DNA from: Pyrus communis
Lineage: Eukaryota > Streptophyta > Magnoliopsida > Rosales > Rosaceae
Assembly (NCBI RefSeq): GCF_963583255.1
Contig: NC_084817.1
Coordinates: 8,562,121-8,626,120 of the forward strand
DNA length: 64,000 nucleotides
Direction of reading: 5' to 3'
Every line of letters begins with the position of its first letter. The first letter of the stretch is position 1. This document shows, piece by piece, positions 41,810 through 52,985 of this stretch. Made by a program: the position numbers and the translations under genes. The notes beneath the pieces are model-generated. The model saw only the letters and a program-made list of their open reading frames with translations. It searched no databases and was not told where the DNA came from.

Positions 41810-44800
41810 TTTCAACTTTTGTGTCAAAAGAGGACATACAGAGGACAGGTGCAAAATTAAGAATGGAACATGAGTGCCTAATCCTAATGGAGGCCATGGC
41901 AACAAAACTGGTCGAAAGCAATGACCTCAAGGAGGTTTTTTTTTCCCGTCCTACTACCCATGCATTGGAAACAACTTTAGGCCCTCAAGGACTATCCATG
42001 TCGTAGCCAACACATCCTCCTACATCTTCCAATCCGTTGAGTGCACTTTCTGCAGATCAAATTCAACAATTAACTCATGCTCTCTCTTTGATTTCTTCTG
42101 GTAATGGGAACACTTATGCAAATGTCGTAGGTCCAAAATCTTTTTCTGTTACTTCCATTAATTATGTGTTTACTAAGCCATGAATCTTGGATAGCAGAGC
42201 TACATATCATACTGTTTCTGATTCCACTTTATTTACTAACACCAAACCTCCGCCTATACTCGTTGTTAATTTGCCCACTGGTTATTTAACCCCAATCACT
42301 TGCACTGGTACCATACCATTTAATTCTGATATAACTTTAGCCAATGTCTTGTGTGTTCCGTCTTTTAATCTCAATCTCATGTCTGCTAGCAAAATCACTG
42401 ACTCTCTCAATTATTGTGCCATTTTGTTTCCCACCTTTTGTGTTTTGCAGGACTTGGCTTCAGGGAAGATGATTGGTTCGGGTAAGATGTGTGGTGGTCT
42501 TTACTACATGTCGCCTATCCACCGGATACTTACCTCTCATCAAGTCTCTCATCCTTCCAATTTATGGCACCAACGACTTGGACATCCATCCCCTTCTCGT
42601 CTTAAATTAGCTTCTTCTTTGTTGCTTTCTAATGCTATTTCCCTTGACAATAATTGTAGTGTTTGTCCTTCGGCCAAACAGACCAGACTTCATTTTCTTT
42701 AAGTTCAATATCAACTCATGCACCATTTGTTTTATTACATTGTGACAAATGGGGTCCCTACAAAATTCCCACTCACTCTGGGCTCGTTTTATCCTTACAA
42801 TTGTGGATGATTTTAGTCGATGCATTTGGGTGTTTTTAATGTCTAAAAAATCTGAGACACAGAATCTCCTACAGTCTTTTATCACTTTTGCTCACACTCA
42901 GTTCTATGCTACAGTTAAAACCATTAGAGTAGACAAAGGGTTTGAATTCTTCTCCATGAAGGATTATTTTCAATCTAATGGCATTGAACTTCAATGCACT
43001 TGTGTTTACACCCCCTAACAGAATGGGGTCGTTGAACGCAAACATCTCCATATTCTTACAGTGGCCGGTGCTTTATGCTTTCAGTCCAACATACCCATCA
43101 TCTTTTGGGGTGATTGTGTACTCACTGCCGTTTATATCATCAACCGTTTACCTTCACCCCTTCTCTCCAACAAATCACCCTTTGAACTATTATACAACCG
43201 TCCACCTTCCCTTGAACATCTTAAAGTTTTTTGATGTCTCAGTTATGCTACCATTGTCCATCCTACCCACAAATTTGAACCTAGAGCTCATTGATGTGTT
43301 TTCGTTGGCTATCCCACAGGCCACAAAGGATATAAACTTTATAACTTGGAAACTAAACAATTTTTGACCAGTCGCGATGTCTCATTTCCATTTTCTACTA
43401 TTTCATCTCATGATTCTCATCTTCTTGCCATTAACCCCATAAATCAGGACCCCACGTCTCTTTTCCCCATTTCCCATTTAACTCCACCTCTTCATGCATC
43501 TGACACCATCATCGATTAACCTCCTTTAACCCCACATGGTGCTGACCCCACTTATGTCCCCTCACCGACTGACACTCCCACTCCACATATCCCACATATT
43601 TCCTCTCTCCCAGACATCCCTCTCCAACCCGTGCCTGCATCTCCTCCATTACTACACGTTCCCACCCCTCTTGAACCCCCCACACATTCTCCTAACCATC
43701 TCACTGGCTCTTCTACCAACCCTGAAATTCCCATCTCTTCCCTTCCCACTTTTCTTTCTCTTAGGCAGTCCACTCATCCCAAATAGCTACCGGCATGGGC
43801 TAAAGACTACCACATGTCCAACCAAGTCAATTACTCATCTCTGACACGACGTTTTACGAAAAGTACCCGTTATCCCATCTCTGATTTTCTTTCCAACTCT
43901 CGTTTCTCTTTTGCCTATTGCTCATTTTTAGCTAACATCACAAGTCCATCTGAGCCTACCACCTATGCTGAAGCTATTCTTGATCTGAACTGGCAGCAAG
44001 CTATGCAAACAGAATTAGATGCATTACACCATAATCACACTTGGGACTTCGTTTCTTTTCTCGCTGGTCATAAGCTTATCGGCTTAAAATGTGGCTTTAA
44101 AAAAGAAATACAAGTTTGATGGTTCTCTTGATCGTTACAAGGCTCGTGTTGTTGCAAAAGGATACACACAGGTTAAGGGAGTTGATTACCAAGAAACCTT
44201 TTCACTCGGTACCAAACTCACCACTTTGCGTTGTCTCCTTACCATTGCTGCTACCTACATTTGTTTTATTCACCAGTTAGACGTTCAAAATGCTTTTCTT
44301 CATGGCACTCTCCATGAAGAGGTCTACATGGATCCCCCTCCGAGTCTTCGCTGACAGGGGGAGAATCTTGTATGTCGACTCAACAAGTCCCTTTACGGAC
44401 TCAAACAGGCATTCAGAACTTAGTTCACCACCTTCTCAAACGCTATTCAGAATGTCGGATATTATCAATCGAAAGCGGATTGTTCTTTGTTCACCAAGGT
44501 CAGAGGTACTTCAATCACTGTCATTCTTATTTATGTGGATGATATACTTATCACATGAAATAATATCCAAGAGATAGAACAACTCAAAGCATTTATTCTC
44601 AAATGTTTCCGCATCAAAGACCCTGGTGATCTAAAGTATTTTCTGGGTATTGAGTTTGCACGCTCAGAAAAAGGAATTTTTATGTCAAAAAGAAAATATG
44701 CACTTGATATTTTACGAGACTCAGGGTTACTCGGTGCACTACCAGATTCTTTTCTGATGGAACAAAACTTGGCACTTACATCCACAGAGGGAGCATTGTT

Positions 44801-45720
44801 GAATGACCCAACTAAATACAGAAGGTTAGTTGGGAGATTGATATATCTCACTGTTACTAGACCAGACATCGTTGATCCTGTTTGTACTTTGAGCCAATTT
44901 ATGCACGAGCCACGGGAACCGCATTGGGATACAACTATGCAAATCCTTAGATATATCAAAGGGATTACTAGTCAAGGTCTACTATTTTCTGCCAACAATA
45001 ATCTAGACTTGAAAAAGTTTTGTGATTCTGACTGGGGACGATGTCGTACCACGAGAAGATCAGTTACGGGATATTGTGTTTTTCTTGGCAATTCACTCAT
45101 TTCGTGGAAGTCCAAGAAGCAAGATAATGTGTCCAGGTCATCAGCTGAGGCAGAATACAGTGCTATGGTAAATACTTGCCTGGAAATAACTTGGCTACGT
45201 TACATATTACAAGATTTACGAGTTCCCTAGAAAACTCCTGCTTCATTGTTTTGTGTCAATCAGGCAGCCTTGTACATCGCAACAAATCCTGTTTTTCACG
45301 AATGTACCAAGCATATTGAGATAGATTGTCATATAGTTCTAGAGAAATTACAAGCTGGTATAGTTCGTCCTACGTATGTGCCTACGCTTTTTTAGTTAGT
45401 TGATATATTCACGAAGGCTTTAGGGAAGGATCAATTTGTGAAGCTGTGAGACAAGTTGGGTGTTCGTAATCTTCATTCTCCAACTTGAGGGGGGAGTATT
45501 AAGAATATATTGTAATTAATGTATAATATTGTATTTGCCTAAACTAGGGAAGGCTATTCCATGTATTGTGCGGATCACGACTTTATAGGATTAGAATCAG
45601 GATTTGACTTTATCACTTGTATTTGTATATATATATGGGCTACATAGCCTCTGTTCAACATACAGAAAGCATTCAGCCATATTATTCTTTCATATATTCT
45701 TCCATATATCAATCCCAGGA
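41810..45720 (+). mobile_element. Degenerate Ty1/Copia element
   Basis: It begins with a Gag zinc-knuckle remnant (CVKRGHTEDRCKIKNG, 41817-41864). It then has the protease (LDSRAT; the usual Gly is Arg, 42187-), a pre-integrase finger (LWHQRLGHPS), integrase pieces to 43370, reverse transcriptase pieces with [10 protein letters not shown] and YVDDILIT followed by a stop (about 44530-44557), and RNase H (CDSDWGRC, SSAEAEYSA, 44990-45230). Many stops and frameshifts separate them. A polypurine tract (cttgaggggggag) is at 45486-45498 and is followed by an LTR-like sequence that starts TATTAAGAATATATTG and is not clearly bounded. No 5' LTR is found. Confidence 0.85.
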
Positions 45721-45739
45721 ACTACCTAGCTCTTTCTTA

Positions 45740-46663
45740 TTTGTAGTAGTAGATGATTTGCCATACAAAAATCAATCAATGTTAGAGAGAAATGATGCCA
45801 ATGCCAGTCATTGTGAAACTACATATGGATGCCCCGTCAAGCATGCATTCCTATGGCTTTAATTCACAACACTTTCAGTTGGATGCATGATTTCCAGGAG
45901 GCCAACGAAGAACCAGTGGAGTGAGTAAAACTTAACAATCATGATGGTTGCCTCCTAATGAACACCTAAAATTCTTCATTGAAATATGCAGCATTCGTGG
46001 GCAATATGCAATCATCATGTTTAACGTTGCCGCTAGGTCGACATACAAGAATGTCCCTACATGGCACCGTGATCTCTGCCGGTGAGTTGGCTAAATTATT
46101 TTTGTGTCAAGTCTAATGTTTCTTTATTTTTTTTGTTATTACATTAGTTGGTGATGGTTTGGTATATTTGATTCCTCACGTTAGTATTTCAGTGTGTGAG
46201 AGAACATCCCTATTGTTCTCTGTGGCAACAAGGTTGATGTGAAGAACAGTCACGTTAAAGCCAAGCAGGTTACCCTCCACATAAAGAAGAATCTGCAGTA
46301 CTATGAGCTATCAGCAAAGAGCAACTACAACTTTGAGAAACCCTTCCTCTACTTGGCGAGGAAGGGTGGGTGGAACTAAATGTGGAGGGAGCCATAAGGA
46401 CAACGGATGGGAGAGGAGGTGCAATTCTATTCTTCTCGGAGTAAGAAGAGCTCAAAATTTGGAGGGATTGAGTTGCTTCCTTACAACTCCCATTAGAATT
46501 CAAATTTCATAGTTCTTTGAGATTAACTAAATAAGAAAATTCACAAATTCCTAAAAATAAAATTCAATCATCTCTATTCCGTCACTTTTGAATTCCTTTG
46601 TAATCTTAAATCTCTTCATCTAAACATGGTGTAGGGGAAAGTTGACCAATACGAGAAAGTTTT
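45740..46663 (+). pseudogene. Ran GTPase pseudogene, copy 2
   Basis: The segment matches 12772-13747 nearly throughout, with an 88-base piece of copy 1 missing near 45823. The Ran part reads GQYAIIMF, then [15 protein letters not shown], an intron with GT/AG, then [15 protein letters not shown] to [12 protein letters not shown]. Asp of the DVTAR motif reads Asn (FNVAAR). A 2-base gain before NIPIVL shifts the frame where copy 1 has a TAG. The independent defects show that both copies decayed after duplication. At 46638-46642 it has a single TTGAC, the unoccupied target of the solo LTR in copy 1. Confidence 0.85.
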
Positions 46664-46953
46664 GTTTTAAAAATGATGAACATGAAACGGCAACTTTCAT
46701 CCTTTCTTCTCAATTTGGTTCATGGGGAACATTGATTCAACAACCTGAAATATTTGAGCAGTGATCTTCCTATTCAACAAGTTCATCAGAAGGTTTAAAT
46801 CATGATAAGTTAAATTGCACCAGTTTAAGCGTAAAGTAGTAAATATTGAAATTAATGGGCAAGATGTGCTGAAAATTATGGGCCAAGTCTCTAATTAGAC
46901 GTTAAAATTGACGAATAAGTTAAATGGGTGCAATTTGAAAGTCACCTGGTATA

Positions 46954-46985
<32 letters not shown>

Positions 46986-46996
46986 AAAGAGGGGTT

Positions 46997-47027
<31 letters not shown>

Positions 47028-47803
47028 GGATGGGGGTGGTTGATATAGATGCCTATGTTTTAAAAATTTGAGATTAAACATTTATGCCTTTTAGACCGGG
47101 GGGGGGGGGGGTTGATATAGATGCCTATGTTTTAAAAATTTGAGATTAAACATTTATGCCTTTTAGACGTTTGATTAAATATCTTCCTACAATTTAAGTG
47201 CCAAATGGATTAGAAGTAGCCTTTTTTATAATTTAAATTACCCAACTTGCCATTATATAAATATACCTTTTAATTCCTAGATAATACATCAAAACTCCTA
47301 AAATCTTGTAGATAAATATTGTAGAATTTAATTCCAATAAAAAGTCTTTCAAAATACCCATGAATGCAGCTTGCCATTATATTTAATATACCTTTTAATT
47401 TTCTTAGATAATATCTCAAAACTCCTAAAATCTTGTAGGTAAATATTGTTGTATTCAATTTTAATAAAAAGTCTTTCAAATTACACATGAAACGTAGATT
47501 TCTTCTTGGTACATATTTGATATCTTACTTAATATATCTTCTTGGTACATATTTGGTATGTTTGTTTTCTTTTTTGTATGTATTTGGTAAGTTTATATTT
47601 ATTTAAAAAAAAACATATTTGGTACATATATTTCCTCTTGATTAAACATATATTTCTCCTTGGTACACATTTGGTACGTTACTTTATATATCTTCTTGGT
47701 ATGTATTTGGTACGTTCAGATCTTTTTTTGTATGTATTTGGTACATTTATATATTATTTTGGTACGTTTATATTTATTTAAAAAAACATATTTGGTACGT
47801 TAC
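46664..47803. other. Simple and tandem repeats left of the Tat element
   Basis: Poly-A (46951-46989), poly-T and poly-G runs (47005-47035) come first. Next are two copies of a ~70-bp unit (gttgatatagatgcctatgt...; 47038 and 47111) and two copies of a ~125-bp unit (cttgccattatat...; 47246 and 47370). Last are many 'cttggtacatatttggta' repeats (47505-47800). The last group continues after the Tat element at 61701, which shows the element was inserted in it. There are no genes. Confidence 0.7.
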
Positions 47804-48983
47804 TGTTTGGGCCCAAAATAATATCGTTGGGTCGAGTGTAGGTTTGTGCTTGGCCCAAAGCCGTGTCAAAAGTACTATGGGCTATCTGGTGATTCCGGGC
47901 CATTCAGCAGGGATGGTCGAGTCTTATCACAAGAAGGAGTAGTTCAGATAAGCAAAGGGGTCGAGGAAGTCCTAGTGCAATTAGGATTATCGACCAACAA
48001 TGAATAAAACCCCAAAAAGGGGTGAGTTTAAAGTCCTAATGGGAGTAGGGTTGTTCGAAGCAAAGTTGGAACAAAACAAGAAATCCCAATCCAAATATGA
48101 GTTTAATTCGATCTCAAGAAGGAGTTGGTGCTATAAATACAAGACATCATGCAACAATTCAGGACCTTTAATTCAACACAGAATTGCCCTGCGCAAAACC
48201 TTTCAAACATCTTGAGATTTTGTATTTTCTTTTTCCCGTTGACACACCTTTAGTTTGGATAAACAACACTGTGAAGGCAACCGGCGAACACCTTCAGTTT
48301 GGATAAACAGTATTGTTGCCGTAGAATCAGATGATCGAGGAGCACCTTCAGTTTGGATAAACAGCACTGTTGCCGTAGAATCAGTCGACCGAGGAGCACC
48401 TTCAGTTTGGATAAACAACATTGCATCGAGGCCGACTGGTTACCTATCCAAGTCTCGGTCGAGAAGGGTTTTCGAATCCTTTTTGGCAGAGGTCATCTTA
48501 TTAGCCTTAAGGTGTTACGAGTTATGACATTCGGCGAACTGGACGCCGAGTGATTTTATGATTGGATACTTACAAGTGAGTTTTAGAGTTCGGCATTCTG
48601 ACGGCCGAACCACATTCACCATCAAGACATACATCACCTTTGAATACTTGTGTCCGTATAGTCTGGTGTCGATTCGACGTGCTTATACTCTTACGAATAT
48701 AATCACTGTGACCAAGTTGGGCGCTGATGATTTGTGAACTTTGCAGAACTAGCAGCCTTGTCTTCAGGCTCGAGAATCCAAAGGCCGAGATTTGTTCCTT
48801 CCTCGACCGTAGTCGCAAGATAAAGAAGTCAGCAACGCGCTCAACGCAACATCAACAAATTTTACTCCTCGGCCGAGCTAGGCCGACGAGTTGGCACGCC
48901 CCGCATTCAACCGAATGACGTAGTTAACTTATAAATTACTTGGCCTGCGCGCCACATAGGCTTTGTAATTTTTAGGGTCAACA
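47804..48983 (+). repeat. 5' LTR of the Tat element
   Basis: 1180 bp, starting TGTTTGGG and ending GGTCAACA. A TATA-like box (gctataaatac) is at about 48131. After it, 'cagtttggataaacagcact' units occur four to five times (48250-48420). One unit of about 57 bases is extra relative to the 3' LTR. Confidence 0.93.
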
Positions 48984-48986
48984 TTT

Positions 48987-49005
48987 TGGCACGCCCAATG
49001 AGACC
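48987..49005 (+). promoter_or_regulatory. Primer binding site of the Tat element
   Basis: TGGCACGCCCAATGAGACC begins four bases after the LTR with the TGG required to pair with a tRNA CCA end. Tat relatives are said to use an arginine tRNA; that match is from memory and was not checked. Confidence 0.7.
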
Positions 49006-49027
49006 TTGTGCTAGACCTTCGGAGTTC

Positions 49028-51046
49028 ATGACCATTGAGACACGGTCTGTAAAGAAGAAAACAATCATGGGAAAGTCAACAATTGACTTATCAGTGCAAG
49101 GCCCTGGGCAAGATTTGTCTGAGGCACAAAATCCGATCATTGTTGCGCTACCCGAGGCTACAAGTGCAACACGCCGAGATAAGGAAATTTGTCTCGGCGG
49201 ACAGCCTCGCAATCCATATATTCCCAACCAAATAGCAGGCGTTTTCGTTGAAGGAATAATGGAAGATTGTGACGAAGATGGTGGGGAGAGTTCTGATCCG
49301 CCAACTAGATCGTTTCTTCGAAGACGACTTGATAACAATATCGACAGGTCGAGTAGTTAATTGGCCAGAAATTGAATGATTTACTAGATGTAATACGAAG
49401 CAACAGTGATACACAAACCAGGATGCTTGAACTGTTGGTCAGTAAAGCCTTCAGAGATGGCCATGTCGGCCAACCCCGGCAGCCTTCTTTTACGAATGTT
49501 GCATTGCAAGCCGAGAAATGATCCGCTCGACTACAACCAATTGACTTAGAGAAAATAGACAGATCAAGCAATAGATCTGACGGACCTGACCAGGGAGTAG
49601 AAGCAGCATCTGTCAATATGACTGAGGTCCAAATAATGATCAACTCGGCCCTAAAAAAAGGGCCGAAGTTCCCAAAATTCATCCACCCGTACGCAACTTA
49701 TGTAGAAAGGTTCGAATACCCTAGGGGCTTCAAGGTCCCCGATTTCAGTCTGTTCGCCGGAGAATCGTCCTTATCCTCGTTAGAACATATGGCTCGATTT
49801 ACGGCGCAATGTGGGGACGTCAATAGTGACTTCCATAAACTACGGCTATTCAACTTTTCACTAACAGGGTCAGCTTTCGCTTGGTACATTAATCTCCCAC
49901 CAAACTCCGTCTAGAGTTGGGAGGAATTGGTCGAGAAATTCCATGAACAATTCTATCGACCAGGGATGGAAACGTTCGTTTCATCGTTGGCTAGGATGGC
50001 TCAAGAGTCCGACGAATCCCCAATGGAATACTTAACAAGGTTCAAGTAGGCCAAGAATTGGTGCCGAGTACCTCTTCCTGAAGTTGAATTTGTTAGAATT
50101 TCCCTAACGGCCTGGACGTGGAATACAAAAAGAAATTCCTGGGGGCAAATATTTGAGATATGTACAAACTTGCTCAACACATTGAGTAGTATGATTATTT
50201 GCTCCGAGAGGAAAAAATATTGAAGTCCCCATCCCAGGGAACGCTATACACGAATCCCACGGTTAGCTACGCATTGGCCGAAAGCGAGGACCCCCAGTAT
50301 GCCAGTGTGGACGCGGCTGAAATAGTGATAGATAAACCATACGTTTGCAAGGCATTAGCTCAAGTAAGTCCCAAAGACGCCAAAACCCACTCGGCCACCG
50401 AGGAGATGAGTAAAACATCGAAAGTTTACACTTTCGATATCACCAAAGCCGATGCAATTTTCGACCAGTTGTTGCTAGCAAAGATCATCAAACTTCGGCC
50501 ATGACACAACATCCCTAAGGTCGAAGAATTGAAGGGAAAAACATATTGCAAGTACCATACTTCAAACAAGCATGCTACTAATAATTGCGTTGTGTTCCGT
50601 GATGCGATTCAAAATTGGATCCAGAAGGGTAAGCTAAAATTCCCGGAGAAACAGATGGCGGTCGATGTCAATCCCTTCCCCTCAACAACAATTGGTATGA
50701 TGGATGCTCATATCCCTAAAAACAAAGGAAAAGGAAAGGCCGAATACGTCTCGGTGCAGCAGGTCCGTAAGCAGAATGGTCAACCAAGACTGAAGATTGA
50801 TTTATTTTCAAATGTGCCATCCACGGAACCTTCATGGCCGCCCATCGTTGAATCCATGTCAGGTTCTAGTTCCGAAGAAACCGACGAATCAATGGTTTTT
50901 TGCAACCACTGTAAAACACAAATTGAACCTAAAAAGAGGGCATCTCCGGCACTAATTTTAGGCCCACCATTTGCGACCGCTACAAAACCACCAAGGGAAC
51001 TCGGTGCCGGCCCACGACGCCAAGTGTTTGAGAGACTCGGTCCATA
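49028..51046 (+). pseudogene. Tat Gag, interrupted
   Basis: Gag pieces lie in consecutive frames. They are an N-terminal part (49028-49360), the retrotransposon gag domain at 49618-50170 (KLRLFNFSLTGSAFAWYINLPP, then WEELVEKFHEQFY, then ESPMEYLTRF) and a Cys/His segment at about 50540-50650 (YCKYH...NNCVVFRDAIQNWI) typical of Tat nucleocapsid. In-frame stops are at 49912-49914 (TAG for Trp) and 50047-50049 (TAG for Gln), and there are frame changes. The product would form the RNA-binding particle. Confidence 0.85.
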
Positions 51047-52172
51047 AGTACAAGCAAAAGACCCAGCCCCAGTCAGATGACGTCTTGACTTTGATGCACC
51101 ATTTTATAATGAAGATTATTACTCGCGCAACTCAAGCAGTTCAGGTTCGTCAGTCGATCGAAAAACCTTTAAACCGCTTAGGCCACGAGACCAACGTTGG
51201 TACAGTTACAATTATCTAACTGGCCTATATACGACGTTATCTAAGTCTCAAAAATGTCGTCGCCAGCGGATAGATTGCATGGCTCGACGACAAGAAACGC
51301 AGGCCACTTCGACTACCCGGTGGCAGCCAAAAGAGGCAGTAGGAAGCTGTGACGATTGACTGACCCCGACTATCATGATCGAATTATTTGAGGGGAAAAC
51401 GGCAGCTGCTCGCGACTTTAAGACCACCATTGAAGAGTCCGAGAAATGCATCAAGCTTCTTCTTCGGCCTAGGTAGATGAGAGCACGTCTTAAGCATTTT
51501 AGACAAGAGGCCGAAAGGAAACTTTCCCCGCTACCACCGCCGGAACCGTTAGTCAAAGTATGATGCAATTTGCACCCCCCATTCCTTGGTGAATCCTTGG
51601 AGTACATTCGGGAATTTCATAAGAAATATTCTGCCAATGACTTATACGGACTACCCAAGGCATGTTAGGAAGCCCTCGACCTAGCACTAACTTGCCCTGA
51701 TGCCAAGCAAATTATCCAAAAAACTTCCGATCCAGCAATGAAAGCTAGGTTCCAGCATATACGCGAAGCTCGGGTCCTCGGCTTTGAGGTCGACCAATAC
51801 ACAGATATAGACACCGCCGAATTACCCTTTTCACATGAAGACCTTCAGCATTTGCGATATCATTTCGAAGTTTTCTCAGCTGTATCTCTTTTCGGCTTTA
51901 CGACCGATGAGGAAAATTGTGTGGCACGTTTAGACGTATACCTGGACACAAGGAACGTCTGCATTGCCTATGAAGAATGAGCCTGTAAAGTACTACAAGA
52001 ACGAAACCAATCTTCGGCAGTAAACGCGCTCGAGGAAGATAACCATAATAGGATAGATTCAGTCCGTACGCCTCAGGAGCAGGTTCATACCGAAGCGCTA
52101 AATAGTCCAATTGAAGATGTTTCAACGACTGATACTACGTCTACTACTCTGGAAGACGATGACCAAGACCCG

Positions 52173-52985
52173 ATGGGTCCTTCGGTCCTCGAGCATATGG
52201 AGATTAGTATGGTCCATGTCTTACCGGCTGAGTTCCAACCAAGCACCTATCAGTCAATTTTTTTGGATGGGGACATAGTTGCCGAAGAAGCAACACAAGT
52301 GGATTTCGTCGCTACTGATGAAGATGAGGAAGTCAGTAAAGGCGACAACCTTAAGGCACCCCTGGCCGAATTATTTCCCCGTTCCCCTTCTGTTAATCTC
52401 CAACATGTAAAGCCGTTATACGTCACGGCTCATATTGAAGGATATCCCATTTCCAAGGTGTTTGTTGACTGTGGAGCCACAGTCAACATCATGCTGATTT
52501 TCGTCATGAATGCATTACGCCGTTCTAATGACGAGTTTATCCCATCAGGGATAACGATGAACAGCTTCATCGGCGACAAGTCTCAAACCAAAGGAGTGCT
52601 TCCGTTAGAAGTTAGCGTTGCCGGTCGTAACCACATGACGACATTCTTTATAATTAATTCAAAGACTGACTATAATACATTGCTCGGTTGCGGTTGGATC
52701 CATCAAACAAGTTGCATTCCTTCATCACTATACCAAGTTCTCATTTTTTGGGACCGCAAATCGGTCGTAGTGCACCCAGCCGATAATCAGCCATTTAAGA
52801 CCAACATGATTCAAGCTCGCTATTATGACAATCACGTCAGCTATATCACCCTCCAAGGTTTTAATGAGGATAGACGGCCGACCAGAATTTCGGTTCAGAA
52901 AGCTATCGAGGTAAGCGTTGAGACTGTACAACAGGATTCGACGAGACTCGGCTTAGCAAATCTAATTACCAATGCCGATGATTGA
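52173..52985 (+). pseudogene. Tat aspartic protease region
   Basis: The 270-codon open frame contains LYVTAHIEGYPISKVFVDCGATVNIM, where Asp and Gly of the active-site D-x-G-A are kept with Cys between them, then TFFIINSKTDYNTLLGCGWIH, the conserved second half of this retropepsin group. It releases Gag and Pol proteins in active relatives. Sequence between Gag and this frame (51047-52172) is open only in pieces. Confidence 0.8.

Noticed and set aside
48986..49360. Gag start at the TTG at 48986
   Set aside because: This would begin inside the primer binding site. A start at the ATG at 49028 (or later) is more likely.
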